Below are positions 11,410 to 20,614 of a stretch of 64,000 nucleotides of DNA, one piece after another. Below the pieces are notes generated by a model that was not told the origin of the DNA, made no database searches, and was given only the letters and a program-made list of their open reading frames with translations. Each line of letters begins with the position of its first letter. Within the stretch, counting starts at the first letter, position 1. A program made the position numbers and the translations under genes. Source of the DNA: Bugulina stolonifera (lineage: Eukaryota > Bryozoa > Gymnolaemata > Cheilostomatida > Bugulidae); contig OW285189.1 of NCBI GenBank assembly GCA_935421135.1, forward strand, positions 10,003,072 through 10,067,071. Direction: 5' to 3'.

Positions 11410-11971
11410 TCTTATTAAGAGAGTTGATGAAATTGCTTCACCCACTCCTGTTGAAATCATTTACTGCTATGGAGTTTGGCAACGCCGCTTTGAGGATTAC
11501 AAAGATAAAGTAAGGTTTCATTCAGGACTCATTGATGTAGAGATGGATATAGAGCGTGATGGAAAGAATCGCTGGCTCATCATTGATGACTTGATGGGTG
11601 AAGTCGGGGGGAAAGAGACTACTAATGCAATCTTTACAAAGTTCAGTCACCACCTGAACATAAGCGTCTTTTTCTTACTACAGAACCTTTTCCCGAAAGA
11701 TAATAGAACAGTGTCAATAAACTCGCAGTACTTTTTCTTGTTCAAGAACCCCAGAGACGGAACGTCTGTTACCAATCTTGCAAAGCAGGCTTTTCCTCAG
11801 AGTACAAGAGCTGTTCAAGAAGCTTTTAGTGATGCTACACGTAAGCCACACTCTTTTCTATTCTTGAATCTTCGCCAGGAAACCCCGGAGTGGGCTAGAC
11901 TGATCGGTAATTTTGCTTCTGAGCACTCTCCCATGACTGTATATATCCCGAATACCCTGGAATATAAGTAG
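11312..11971 (+). CDS. ATP: A32/FtsK-HerA-type genome-packaging ATPase
   Basis: The 219-residue protein has a textbook Walker A motif GPTGSGKT at residues 21-28, preceded by SPFTALVC, and a Walker B motif WLIIDD at residues 88-93. Length and motif placement match the packaging ATPases of Polintons and other double-jelly-roll viruses. These are thought to pump the linear genome into preformed capsids. The frame is intact. It starts inside the end of the membrane-protein gene and is followed after about 65 bp by the next small gene. The ATG chosen places the P-loop at the usual distance from the N-terminus. Confidence 0.92.
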   Translation: MRPHQEIDLRLQSPFTALVCGPTGSGKTELLFSLIKRVDEIASPTPVEIIYCYGVWQRRFEDYKDKVRFHSGLIDVEMDIERDGKNRWLIIDDLMGEVGGKETTNAIFTKFSHHLNISVFFLLQNLFPKDNRTVSINSQYFFLFKNPRDGTSVTNLAKQAFPQSTRAVQEAFSDATRKPHSFLFLNLRQETPEWARLIGNFASEHSPMTVYIPNTLEYK

Positions 11972-12036
11972 CATTCACATCTCTACTCTCTCCATAAACT
12001 GTCTTGGACTCGGAGAGAGCACATCCATCATCAAGC

Positions 12037-12402
12037 ATGAGATACATTAATTCGCCCAAGTATTCTCCAAGGTTGAGGAGGAATGCCTTGAGTATATATG
12101 CACTGACAAAAGCATCTGCAACCATCAGAGATTCAACCATTGCTGAGGCTAACAAAGACCTTATACTCGCTCTTGTTGAATGTGCTAGAAATGTATTATT
12201 AGGTAATGTTCATCTGACTACCGCTCAGTTGAACTCTCTACGCCGACATAGAAGGGCCATTGAGGATCTCACCAACTCTCGTACTAGTGTGAGGCAGAAA
12301 AAGTTAATCCTACAACGTGGTGGATTTTTAGGTCTTCTTTTGAAGCCATTGGCAAGTTTACTCGGAGGTGTGCTTGGTGGATTAGGTGGTGGACAAAGGT
12401 GA
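12037..12402 (+). CDS. E1 small basic protein with hydrophobic Gly/Leu-rich C-terminus
   Basis: About 121 residues from ATG 12037 (MRYINSPKYSPRLRRNALS). The middle is helical and basic (TAQLNSLRRHRRAIEDL), and the end is KKLILQRGGFLGLLLKPLASL followed by a Gly/Leu run. Small proteins with this arrangement (basic helix, then RGGF and a hydrophobic glycine-rich tail) recur in Polintons and adintovirus-like genomes, where their role is unproven; a membrane-active or virion role is plausible. Its stop overlaps the region where the next gene starts (ATG 12404), so the two are packed end to end. Confidence 0.6.
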   Translation: MRYINSPKYSPRLRRNALSIYALTKASATIRDSTIAEANKDLILALVECARNVLLGNVHLTTAQLNSLRRHRRAIEDLTNSRTSVRQKKLILQRGGFLGLLLKPLASLLGGVLGGLGGGQR

Positions 12403-12403
12403 A

Positions 12404-12973
12404 ATGAGTCTCAAGTTTTCTAAAAAGTATCTTCTTATGGATAAACATACATATGAATCAATGAATAGTAGAAACAACAAAAAAGAAGGAGAGCATCTAC
12501 CCTCACTCTCTACAAATGGGGATCTACTCCTGGCAGAAAAAAGCAGAAAAGATGTAATATCTAACCTCAAAAACCCTAATACAGACATCTACTCTCAGCT
12601 AGAGCAACATACTCATAAAATGAATAAGTTCCTAAAAGAGTTGGAGAGATCACGCCATCCCCAGCAGGAGTTGTATAATACATTAGAGGGAATTAACACT
12701 AGGTTTAATGAAATGCATACATGGAGACAAAGAGAAGAAGAAGCACAAGAGCGAGGGCGAGAGAAAAAAAGAGATGATGAAAAGAGGCGAAGTGGCTCAA
12801 GGTCACCACTACCACACTCATATAGGAGAGAAACAAAACCAGAGAAGTCAGAAGCTGGCGCACATTGGAGTAGGAAGGGTGATAATAGAAGTCCTATCAA
12901 AACTAGGTCTAGGCGAAAGCTTCCTAAAACCCCTCTTGCAAGCGATAGTAAAAAAGAAAGATGGATGATATAG
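12404..12973 (+). CDS. E1 basic coiled-coil protein (hypothetical, conserved in Polintons)
   Basis: About 189 residues from ATG 12404 (MSLKFSKKYLLMDKHTYESM). The N-terminal KKYLLMDKHTYESM resembles the short KKxxLVPxxxYExL signature of an uncharacterised protein family found in many Polintons (recognition from memory, not a search). The middle is a coiled coil (IYSQLEQHTHKMNKFLKELE). The C-terminal third is strongly basic with Arg/Ser/Lys runs, suggesting nucleic-acid contact. The end overlaps the integrase start at 12961 by 13 bp. Confidence 0.55.
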   Translation: MSLKFSKKYLLMDKHTYESMNSRNNKKEGEHLPSLSTNGDLLLAEKSRKDVISNLKNPNTDIYSQLEQHTHKMNKFLKELERSRHPQQELYNTLEGINTRFNEMHTWRQREEEAQERGREKKRDDEKRRSGSRSPLPHSYRRETKPEKSEAGAHWSRKGDNRSPIKTRSRRKLPKTPLASDSKKERWMI

Positions 12974-14031
12974 ATGAAGGTCTACGCGATATCTACTTCT
13001 CCCCTCCTCAACCACCATCTTTTGGAAGAAAGAGAAAGTTAGTTTTAGCTTCTCCTCCTGGTATTAATGAGAATGATGTTGAGAAGTGGTTGAGAAGTCA
13101 AGACGCATACACTCTTCATCGCCCGATTAGAATGAAGTTTACAAGAAGAAAAACGTTTGTGAGTGGGATTGGTGAACAACTCCAGGCAGATCTCGTGGAT
13201 GTGCATGCGCACAAGGACTCAAATGATGGAGTAACATTTTTGCTCACCTGCATAGATGCCTTCTCACGGAAAGCATGGGTCTTTCCTCTTCATTCCAAGT
13301 CTGGTCTGGAAGTGTCCAATGCACTCATCTCTCTATTCGAAAATGAAAGCTTTAGACAAATACAAACTGATAAAGGTAAGGAGTTCCTAAACAGAAGGGT
13401 GAGCGAAGTGCTAAAGAAGTATGGAGTTAGCCATTTCACCTCTGAGAATGAGATCATCAAGGCTGCTCTTGTTGAACGCTTTAATAGAACATTGAGAGGG
13501 AAAATTCATCGTCTACTCACTTATAGAGGAGATGGACGCTACTTAGAAGATGTAGAAGACCTAGTCCAAGGATATAACAACAGTTTTAATAGGTCAATTG
13601 GAATGAAACCTATTGAGGTTGATTACGATAATCAAGAAAAGGTTTGGGTTCGGTTAAATGAGTTCTCACCTAAACGATGGTTAAAGAAAACAAGAGTAAA
13701 ATATTCACCAGGTGATCATGTTCAGATTTCGATGGCTCGTAGTAGCTTTGAGCGAGGGTTCACACCAAACTGGTCAACCGAGATATTCACCATAAAAGCA
13801 GTCAAGGCACATACCTCACCCCCTGTCTATACACTGGAAGACCTAAACAAAGAAGGAGTAGATGGAACATTCTATGCACAAGAATTGCAACATGTTAACC
13901 TACCTGAAATCTTTAGAGTTGAGAAAGTAATACGTAAGCGGAGAAGGAGAGGAAAAGAAGAGAGTTTCGTGAAATGGAGTGGTTATCCCTCCTCATTTAA
14001 TAGTTGGATAGATTCTAGTCAGTTTGTGTAA
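12961..14031 (+). CDS. INT: Retroviral-type DDE integrase with C-terminal chromodomain
   Basis: A 356-residue intact frame. The catalytic triad is visible: Asp77 in QADLVD, Asp137 in QTDKGKEF and Glu172 in ALVERFNRT, with canonical D-D(34)-E spacing. A C-terminal chromodomain follows (FRVEKVIRKRRRRGK ... FVKWSGYPSSFNSWI, about residues 313-354). The zinc-finger N-terminus is weak or divergent. This enzyme joins element ends to host DNA and makes 6-bp duplications in Polintons; the chromodomain presumably reads histone methyl marks for target choice. It is the only Polinton-type integrase gene in the window and the obvious candidate to have served element E2 as well. Confidence 0.95.
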   Translation: MDDIDEGLRDIYFSPPQPPSFGRKRKLVLASPPGINENDVEKWLRSQDAYTLHRPIRMKFTRRKTFVSGIGEQLQADLVDVHAHKDSNDGVTFLLTCIDAFSRKAWVFPLHSKSGLEVSNALISLFENESFRQIQTDKGKEFLNRRVSEVLKKYGVSHFTSENEIIKAALVERFNRTLRGKIHRLLTYRGDGRYLEDVEDLVQGYNNSFNRSIGMKPIEVDYDNQEKVWVRLNEFSPKRWLKKTRVKYSPGDHVQISMARSSFERGFTPNWSTEIFTIKAVKAHTSPPVYTLEDLNKEGVDGTFYAQELQHVNLPEIFRVEKVIRKRRRRGKEESFVKWSGYPSSFNSWIDSSQFV

Positions 14032-14085
14032 AATCAAAGGTAGTATAAATTCAATATGTAAGTTCAGTTTTGCTCACTCTCAAAG

Positions 14086-14832
14086 ATGGCCTTCAATGTC
14101 ACACTTACCTCAAATGTCCGCATCGGTGGGAGTGACACAAACACCAATGCTCACTTCATTACGAAGCTAGCCAAGACATTGAAGCTTCACTCATCTCAGT
14201 GGGAGGTTGGGTTACTTGACATTCAGTACCCCGCATCCTGGAGAAATGTAGAAGATGGCTATGTAGTGGTTACGAATACAAAAGATGGAGTCGAACGAAA
14301 ATGTGAAATCAGGAGTGGAAGGTATACTTCCATGGGTGAACTTTTGAGCGAGATCAATAGAATACTAATAAACTACGACTTAGAAAAAGTAGTGAGCTTT
14401 TACTATGATAGTCTACGGAATGAAACTTTCCTCATGTTGAGAGAACAGGAACACTCTGTCATGATGTCACGTGATGTTGCGTGGGTGTTGGGATTCAAGC
14501 CTGATGTAGAATATGCTGCGGAAATCAACAGGAGTCAAAACCCTCCAGACATCAATGCTGGTTTTACATCCCTCTATGTCTACTCCTCCGTAGTCTCACC
14601 AAGACATGTTGGAGATAGTCTAGTCCCCCTACTTCGCACAGTTCCTATAACAGAGAGTGAAAGAAATAGCACCGTTTTCTTTGAGTTTTCGGATGTTCAA
14701 TACTCTCCAGTGTCTAATACAAGCACAGACCTCATTGAGGTAGATATAAGACGTGATGATGGAGAAAGGGTCTCATTTCGCAGTGGAAAGGTTGTGCTGA
14801 CGGTTCGTTTCAGACCGCGTGGAGAGAAATAA
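14086..14832 (+). CDS. mCP: Penton-type minor capsid protein
   Basis: A 248-residue intact frame starting MAFNVTLTSNVRIGGSDTN. The segment FITKLAKTLKLHSSQWEVGL with the following DIQYPASW matches the pattern of Polinton minor capsid proteins, which are single jelly-roll penton homologues forming the capsid vertices. It is predicted to be all beta. A TATA-like GTATAAA lies about 45 bp upstream and the next gene starts 2 nt after the stop, consistent with a late structural block. Assignment rests on motif pattern and gene order (before the MCP), not on a search. Confidence 0.8.
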   Translation: MAFNVTLTSNVRIGGSDTNTNAHFITKLAKTLKLHSSQWEVGLLDIQYPASWRNVEDGYVVVTNTKDGVERKCEIRSGRYTSMGELLSEINRILINYDLEKVVSFYYDSLRNETFLMLREQEHSVMMSRDVAWVLGFKPDVEYAAEINRSQNPPDINAGFTSLYVYSSVVSPRHVGDSLVPLLRTVPITESERNSTVFFEFSDVQYSPVSNTSTDLIEVDIRRDDGERVSFRSGKVVLTVRFRPRGEK

Positions 14833-14833
14833 C

Positions 14834-15244
14834 ATGGCCCCTCGCATAGTTCCATATTTTCCTGATGAGTCAGGTGAGATGTATGAAGACTATTATGCAA
14901 ACCAGGTGGGAGAGGGAATGAGTGTGTACAGGGGAAAACCTATTATGACGGGTAATGGGATCGGCTCACTCTTTTCTGGACTGGCCCGAGGGGTCCTTCC
15001 CATGCTAAAGAATGGTGCCAAAACTATTGGGAAAAAGCTATTGACTACTGGAGCTTCGGTTCTGGGAGATGTGATCAAGGGAGAGAACTTCAAATCTTCT
15101 GCAGCAAAACGTTTTCGTGAAGCTGGTGGGGATCTTCTAGGTGATGTAGAAGATGAATTACGTGAACCACCTGCCAAACGTGCACGAGTTAGTCAAAAGT
15201 CTACAAAGAAAAAGCGTAAAGGAAGAAAAACAGTTTTTGACTAA
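14834..15244 (+). CDS. Small virion-type protein (adenovirus pVI/pX-like candidate)
   Basis: About 136 residues from ATG 14834 (MAPRIVPYFPDESGEMYEDY). The core has GSLFSGLARGVLPMLKNGAK then GKKLLTTGASVLGDVIKG, an amphipathic Gly-rich pattern widespread in Polintons and adintoviruses between penton and MCP genes. The C-terminus is a basic tail (AKRARVSQKSTKKKRKGRK). By analogy with adenovirus it may be an internal virion protein that disrupts membranes or condenses DNA; that role is inferred. The gene starts immediately after the penton stop. Confidence 0.65.
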   Translation: MAPRIVPYFPDESGEMYEDYYANQVGEGMSVYRGKPIMTGNGIGSLFSGLARGVLPMLKNGAKTIGKKLLTTGASVLGDVIKGENFKSSAAKRFREAGGDLLGDVEDELREPPAKRARVSQKSTKKKRKGRKTVFD

Positions 15245-15349
15245 ATGAAAGATAAATATATAATCCGCACCTAGACTCACCACTCCCCACTCTTAGACAA
15301 GCGTCTGTAGGAGCAAGTACTAGATGGAACAACTCTCACACTATCGAAT

Positions 15350-16697
15350 ATGTCCGTCACACATCGAGCCATCTCTCTCTCCAAGGTTTCTGAAAACTCT
15401 CCAGACACGGTTGACTCCAGTTTTGACTTATTTGCCACTCCGCCGACTCATACTAGCGTGCTCAGAGGTGAGTGGGTACCTTTGGCTCCTGTTACGGATT
15501 CTCCTGATGGCACTATTGAATTTAACATCCCGCCCGCAGATGAACTCTACACAGATCTATCAAGGTCTTACTTACACACCACAGTAAAGGTGAGCAAGGC
15601 TGATGGAAGCGTACTACCTGCGGAAGAACAACTAAAGGTTGTTCCAGGGGACAATTTTATGCACAGTCTCTTTTCTTCTGCCACTGTTGAACTGGCTGGG
15701 CAAGATGTTGAGTATGAACCAAACTATGGACATAGAGCTTATGTCGAGAATTTCCTAAACTATGGTAAAGATGCTAAGAGCACATATATGAAAGTTGGGA
15801 GTGGGTGGATGGAGGATGAAGAAACTGGAGAAGACTATGATGGTATACCTCCCAAAGTGGTTGAAAAAAGAAAGAAACTTATAGCCACAAGTAAAGAGAT
15901 GAGCTTCTATGGGAGACCTAGGTTGAGTATGTTTTCTCAAGGAAGACTTATTCCACCAGGAGTTCACTCTCGCCTTACTCTACAACGTGCTATTCCACAA
16001 ATGGCCCTCTTAGCAGAAACAGACAATCCTGCAGGAGGGGCGAAGATTTCTATAACTAAGACAGAATTGTGGATTCGACGTGTACAAGCCAATCCGGCCT
16101 TACAAAAAGCACAAATGGATGTTTGGGTTGTGCAACAAGAGTCTATAAAACTACCAATTGACCGAATAAAAACTCATTTCCATGTCATCCCTGCTGGACA
16201 CCAGTCAGTGAGAGTGAACTTTGATCAAGCGGGACAGAAGCCAAACAGAGTCTTTGTTGGACTAGTCAACCATACTGCAAAGAGTGGAACGTATAAGCAA
16301 AATCCCTTTCAAATTTGGACATAACAACCTAAGTTCATTAGAACTACTAATTGATGGAACACCAGTGACCCGAAGATATGAACCAAACTTTGCAAGTGGA
16401 AAGTTTGCTCGTGAATTCATGAATTTGTTCACTGTTACAAATACATCCGATGCTGATACAGGGAATGAGATCTCCCCTAGCAAATACAAGTCCTGCGCTG
16501 CTCTCTACGCCTTTGACATTTCGGGAGATTTGTGTGATGACAACTTTCACTTGTTATCAAATGGGAGTCTATCTATTAATCTAGCATTTGCTAATCAAAC
16601 TCAAAATACACTTGGACTGTTTGTATACGAAGAAAAAGATGATATTATCTACTTGAATGCAAATCACGAAGTATCTATGGTAGCTGGGATGATGTAA
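15350..16697 (+). pseudogene. MCP: Double-jelly-roll major capsid protein with a +1 frameshift
   Basis: The gene starts at ATG 15350 (MSVTHRAISLSKVSENSPD) and stays open to 16324 in one frame. The homologous C-terminal part continues in the +1 frame to a stop at 16697, with the switch between 16301 and 16311 (around CCCTTTC). Together they would give about 448 codons. Signature parts are VDSSFDLFATPPTHTSV near the N-terminus, VVPGDNFMHSLFSSATVEL, and the late YEPNFASGKFAREFMNLF. Position between penton and protease genes fits. The shift is probably an inactivating 1-nt insertion or an assembly error; programmed frameshifting is a remote option. A leader with ATATATAA at 15256-15263 lies upstream. 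Confidence 0.85.
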
Positions 16698-16702
16698 AAA
16701 GA

Positions 16703-17230
16703 ATGGATACATTCTCAATCTCGAATATTCTATCTGATGATAAAATCTCATCAAGCTCCTTTAGAGGGGTTATGCCAAGGGATCATTTCTTAGACTCCTT
16801 CTCCCCATCTGGATCTTTTGTTTTCAACACTCAAGCAAGTGAGAAAAGTGGCGAGCATTGGATCTCTGTTTTTTCGAATGGAAAAGAAATAGAGTATTTC
16901 GACTCCTATGGACTCCCCCCTTCTATTTATCCTGATGTGGGTAAGATGTTACAACAATGGGGAATACCAATAGTATGGAATGGCGAGTGTCTACAAGAAG
17001 AGAGTACTAACGTGTGTGGAGACTACTGCATCTTGTTCTGTCTCCTTCGAGCTCGAGGGTGGACTATGGAGGGAATAATTACACGACTAAGCAGAGTAGA
17101 AGGATGTGTTCGAGATCATTCTATAAGAGCTCTATTACAACGTTTATACTATAATAAAAGAAATAATACTTTCCCACCCACAACGCATGTAAACAATATT
17201 ATGCTTTTTTCACCTTTTCACTTTGACTAG
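16703..17230 (+). CDS. PRO: Adenain/Ulp1-like cysteine protease (maturation protease)
   Basis: A 175-residue intact frame. Catalytic residues are visible: His52 in GEHWISVF, Asp67 in YFDSYG, the oxyanion Gln98 in ECLQEE and the nucleophile Cys105 in NVCGDYC. Order, spacing and size match adenovirus-type proteases that Polintons encode next to the capsid genes, where they are believed to process virion proteins during maturation. The start follows the MCP stop by 5 nt. The fold is shared with SUMO proteases, which is of interest because E2 encodes a protein with a SUMO-interaction motif. Confidence 0.93.
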   Translation: MDTFSISNILSDDKISSSSFRGVMPRDHFLDSFSPSGSFVFNTQASEKSGEHWISVFSNGKEIEYFDSYGLPPSIYPDVGKMLQQWGIPIVWNGECLQEESTNVCGDYCILFCLLRARGWTMEGIITRLSRVEGCVRDHSIRALLQRLYYNKRNNTFPPTTHVNNIMLFSPFHFD

Positions 17231-17548
17231 AGAGAAATACTTCACTTTACTTATAATTCGTTTTTATCTTACCTGCATTCTTTTTTTTCTTTGCTTTTTA
17301 GATTTCTGCTTGATTCTTTACTTTTTAGATTTCTTCTTGATTCTTTTATTTTTTCTCTGTTCATCTTCTTGATTCTTTTATTTTTTCTCTATTTATCTTC
17401 GTAATAAAACGATACTACTGAAGAAAGCTGCATCTTTTCTATCTTGGAATAATAGCCATCCAACTCAAGCTGCTCTACCACTGTAGAAACCTTCCTTATA
17501 TACTAAACTTTCTAATGTATCATCCAATAAGAAAAGACCCCTTTGTAT
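17231..17548. other. T-rich non-coding stretch after the protease gene
   Basis: It contains three imperfect T-rich direct repeats (GATTTCTTCTTGATTCTTTT type) at 17281-17400. Read on the minus strand, an inverted CCAAT box (ATTGG near 17530) and a TATA-like ATATAAGG near 17495 point leftward. They weakly resemble the promoter of the rightward gene in E2, but no leftward gene remains here. Confidence 0.5.
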
Positions 17549-17558
17549 GCTTCGGAAT

Positions 17559-17877
17559 CACATCGGGGCACATCGGTTTGCATCGGGGCAACATCGGGGC
17601 ACAACGGGGCACATCGGTTTGCATCGGGGCAACATCGGGGCAACATCGGGGCAACATCGGGGCACATCGGGGCACATCGGGGCACATCGGGGCAACATCG
17701 GGGCACATCGGGGCAACATCGGGGCACATCGGGGCACATCGGGGCAACATCGGGGCACATCGGGGCACATCGGGGCACATCGGGGCACATCGGGGCAACA
17801 TCGGGGCACATCGGGGCAACATCGGGGCACATCGGGGCAACATCGGGGCACATCGGGACACATCGGGGCACATCGGG
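17559..17877. repeat. E1 CATCGGGG minisatellite (10/11-bp units)
   Basis: About 30 tandem copies of (A)CATCGGGGC(A), alternating 10 and 11 bp. It opens with GCTTCGGAATCACATCGGG (17549-17567), a 19-bp word identical to the unit of the E2 array at 33.4-34.15 kb. Long open frames on both strands here are repeat artefacts. Confidence 0.95.
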
Positions 17878-17970
17878 TTGTATTATAATAGGTGGAGAAT
17901 TAGTCAGACTCCTCCTACTAAGCTCTACTATATAGGTGGTGGTTTTCACTCCATCAGTATATTAATAGCC
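17868..17970 (+). promoter_or_regulatory. Orphan promoter homologous to the E2 PolB promoter
   Basis: Directly after the minisatellite, about 100 bp align by eye with the inverted complement of 33,308-33,410 in E2. Shared blocks are CATCGGG, GTATT, GGTGG, AGACTCC, a TATA-like ACTATATAGG (ACTATTTAAGG in E2) and TTTCACTC/CAGTAT. In E2 this promoter drives PolB. In E1 it points at only about 160 bp of non-coding DNA before the right terminal repeat, so the polymerase gene has been lost or was never on this segment. Confidence 0.75.
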
Positions 17971-18124
17971 AAGTCTTTACATGTTTCTTCATTAATAATG
18001 CAATGCACATCATAAACCAAGCCTTCCGTAGTACTTCTTCTTATCGCTAATGAGAGCTATAGGCAAAGTACAGCGGAATTCGCTCGTTTAGATCTCAAGC
18101 TTTTCGAGTGAGGGCGCAGGAGAA

Positions 18125-18664
18125 GCGGCGGGCCGCGGCCTAGTCGCTTGGCCCGGTGGATACGGGGCACTGGCGTCGCCTCCACGTGTACGGTCGGCGC
18201 CGCACGCAACGTGGGCGGACGCGGCTTGACCGCCTCAAACGATCGGTCGTTCGGGTGAGTGGGGGTTGTGGGGGGAGGGTGGGCGGCGGTTGAGGAGGGG
18301 TGGCGGTGATGACGGTGATGGCGGCGGTGGTGGTGGTGGTGGTGGCGGCGGCGGCGGTGGTGAGGGTGGTGGTGGCGGCGGTGGTGTGGACGGGGCGAGG
18401 GCGGTGGCGGGGGAGGAGTGGGGGGTGGGGGAGGGGAGGAGGGTGGGAAGGAGGGAGGGAAGGGGTCGTGGCCGGGTTTGGGGTCAAGTGTGCAAATGTT
18501 TTTTCGACCAATCAGAAGGGGGGATTTTGGGGTGACCTTGGCAAGGTCGTGTGCAAAATTTTTGTGCTCTTCTGTGATTGGTTGAAATCGGAAATACCGG
18601 CTTGTGATTGGTTGAAAACAGGGGTCAATGAGTGCGTGTATAGAAGTGCACTGACTATACTACT
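18125..18664 (-). repeat. E1 right terminal inverted repeat (540 bp)
   Basis: Inverted complement of 8920-9487, ending CTGACTATACTACT at 18664 and followed by the target duplicate CATATA (18665-18670). It is 28 bp shorter than the left copy, owing to the (GGT/GGC)n microsatellite. Confidence 0.93.
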
Positions 18665-18670
18665 CATATA

Positions 18671-20096
18671 CATATACATACATACATGTATATGTGGTAC
18701 AGAGTAGTGTATCAAAGTAATAGACAGAAATGTAGTTACAATCCTGAATTCTACAGCATGTACTAACTAAACATCAACTCACCTGTCCCGCCAGCCATCG
18801 GACATGCATGTTGATTACCAGGTGGTGCCTTCTACATGATTGTATTATCATAACAGGCTTCGTTAATATGGAATTAATCACTTAAAAACATTATTATTTT
18901 GTTTCTGCTGCACACCTAAGCTGAAGAAATCTGATTAGAAATAAAATAATAAATTATTTACTAATTGGAATTTGAGGCATTTGGGAATTACTACAAATAA
19001 TTGCATTAGAGCAATTTTAGTAATGCTACTAATTTGCCTTCACATGGACTTTGTATTATTAATTGTACAATAACATAATTATTATATTATAGCAACTAAA
19101 CTAAAGTTACTTTGTTTTAAAATTTTGTTAAGCACAACTACTGCTATTGATTATGCGTTCAAAATGTTTATATTTGTTGGTGTCTCTGGCAAAAAAATCA
19201 GATAAACTATTGACTATCTTACTTCCAAGCATCTGTGTTTTATGTACAACATGCTGTTATGTTATTCTGTAATACCCTGGTAAAGACTCGATTACACATG
19301 AGGCCGTTGGTTTATTTCTGGCTGGTGAGACCTTGTTGTAGCGCATAAAGCAAATTGGTGTGCCATTTGTTCGCCTATACAAAGGTATTACGAAGCTCTG
19401 CTGTTATCGGCTAATATAAGATACAACCAACCCAATTATAGCATTAATTAAAAATCGACTGTAGTTATTGGCTGGATGTTAATCAAGGCTGGTACTACAT
19501 CGTATGTCTCACCCTTAGAAACAGTCTGATGACAAGAAAGCTGGTGTGCCAAAACTCATGACCTCTAGTGTAGCTGAGCCTGAATAGTGTAGTAGTCTGA
19601 GAACACTAAGGGTGTGTCGGAGGACCGAGAGTAGTCTATCGATCCTATCCTTTATTACATGTGCTGAATGACAATGACTTGCGCTTAATGAGACTCGTGG
19701 GTCAAGTGCTCCTTGCTACTTCTCTGTTCATGTGCACGATGCTACCCTAACTGCTCTGGCTGCAGGACTACAACAATAGTTACAACTATGAGTAATCAAT
19801 TTTCAACATTTATACTTGCCAGTCTTAGGTATATGAAGGAGTAAGAGGGTTGATTAATTATCTGAAATATCAAGTGAAGGAAAGGAAGAACAGCTAAAAC
19901 CTGCCATGTTTTACTTAGTATACTAAGTATTTGCTTGTTGCATGCCCAGGTCACTGTTAGACAATACAATGCGTTAGATATAAAATGGGTTACTAGTAGT
20001 CAGGAGTTGTCTCCTTTATTTTGCAATATTAGAGAAAACAGTTCGCGTATATTAATGATCTCTCTTTGTCCAGTCAATTCATAGAATTCTATGAGT
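18671..20096. other. Spacer without recognisable features
   Basis: About 1.4 kb of AT-rich unique-looking DNA between E1 and P-like copy A. Both strands were read; no gene, RNA or clear repeat could be supported. Confidence 0.6.
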
Positions 20097-20104
20097 CAAT
20101 TATT
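20097..20104. repeat. 8-bp target duplication of P-like copy A (left), CAATTATT
   Basis: CAATTATT precedes the CATAGAGG terminus and recurs at 25750-25757 after the right terminus. Eight bp fits P-element and hAT transposons. Confidence 0.92.
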
Positions 20105-20614
20105 CATAGAGGTAGGATAGAGCCAGTACTCGACCGCTATTACTATTACGGTCGTGAAGCCGGTCTGGACCCACTTCTTTGCTTTAGACGCAGTTCCGGT
20201 TTGCTATCAAATCCATTGTAACAATACGAAATCGATAACGTTTGCTCAACAAAATCACATATTTTGTGGCTATCAGTACTCTGCAAGTTAAGAACTATCT
20301 ATGATACATTAAAAATACAACTTCTGATATAATTGAAATTAATGAGAAGTCAACTACATATGCATTATATCTATTATTGCACTGTATTGTATATTTGTTT
20401 TATCATCTGCAGTGCAGAATTGTGGATGGTAAATCATAACCAGACAAATATATATATATGCAAACAAGATTGAAAGCTAGCAAAAAATGTTATAGACATA
20501 GCAATAAAAGAATTAAATAACAAAAAAAATGAAAAATTTATGATACACCTATTGTAAAATTATGTTACAGGTATTGAAATGAAGCAAAAGTTCAATGTTT
20601 CAAATGTCTATTCA

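Larger units (their letters stand above)
8920..18664 (+). mobile_element. Polinton/Maverick-type element E1: integration and capsid module, no polymerase
   Basis: The element is 9,745 bp with long terminal inverted repeats starting AGTAGTATAGTCAGTGCA and a 6-bp target duplication. Genes all read left to right: a two-part first gene, a membrane protein, packaging ATPase, two small proteins, chromodomain integrase, penton-like capsid, a small basic virion-type protein, major capsid protein, and adenain-like protease. A CATCGGGG minisatellite and a promoter homologous to the PolB promoter of element E2 follow, but only about 160 bp remain before the right repeat, so no polymerase gene is present. 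A normal Polinton is 15-20 kb and includes PolB, so E1 is half a gene set. This copy is decayed (see first gene and MCP). Confidence 0.93.

Noticed and set aside
17559..17877. CRISPR array
   Set aside because: Units of 10-11 bp without unique spacers, in a eukaryotic transposon; it is a minisatellite. The same holds for 33404-34151.
17512..18015. Six overlapping frames of repeated HRGTSGHIGA or CPDVPRCAP type
   Set aside because: Pure translation of the CATCGGGG minisatellite; no conserved domain and open on both strands at once.
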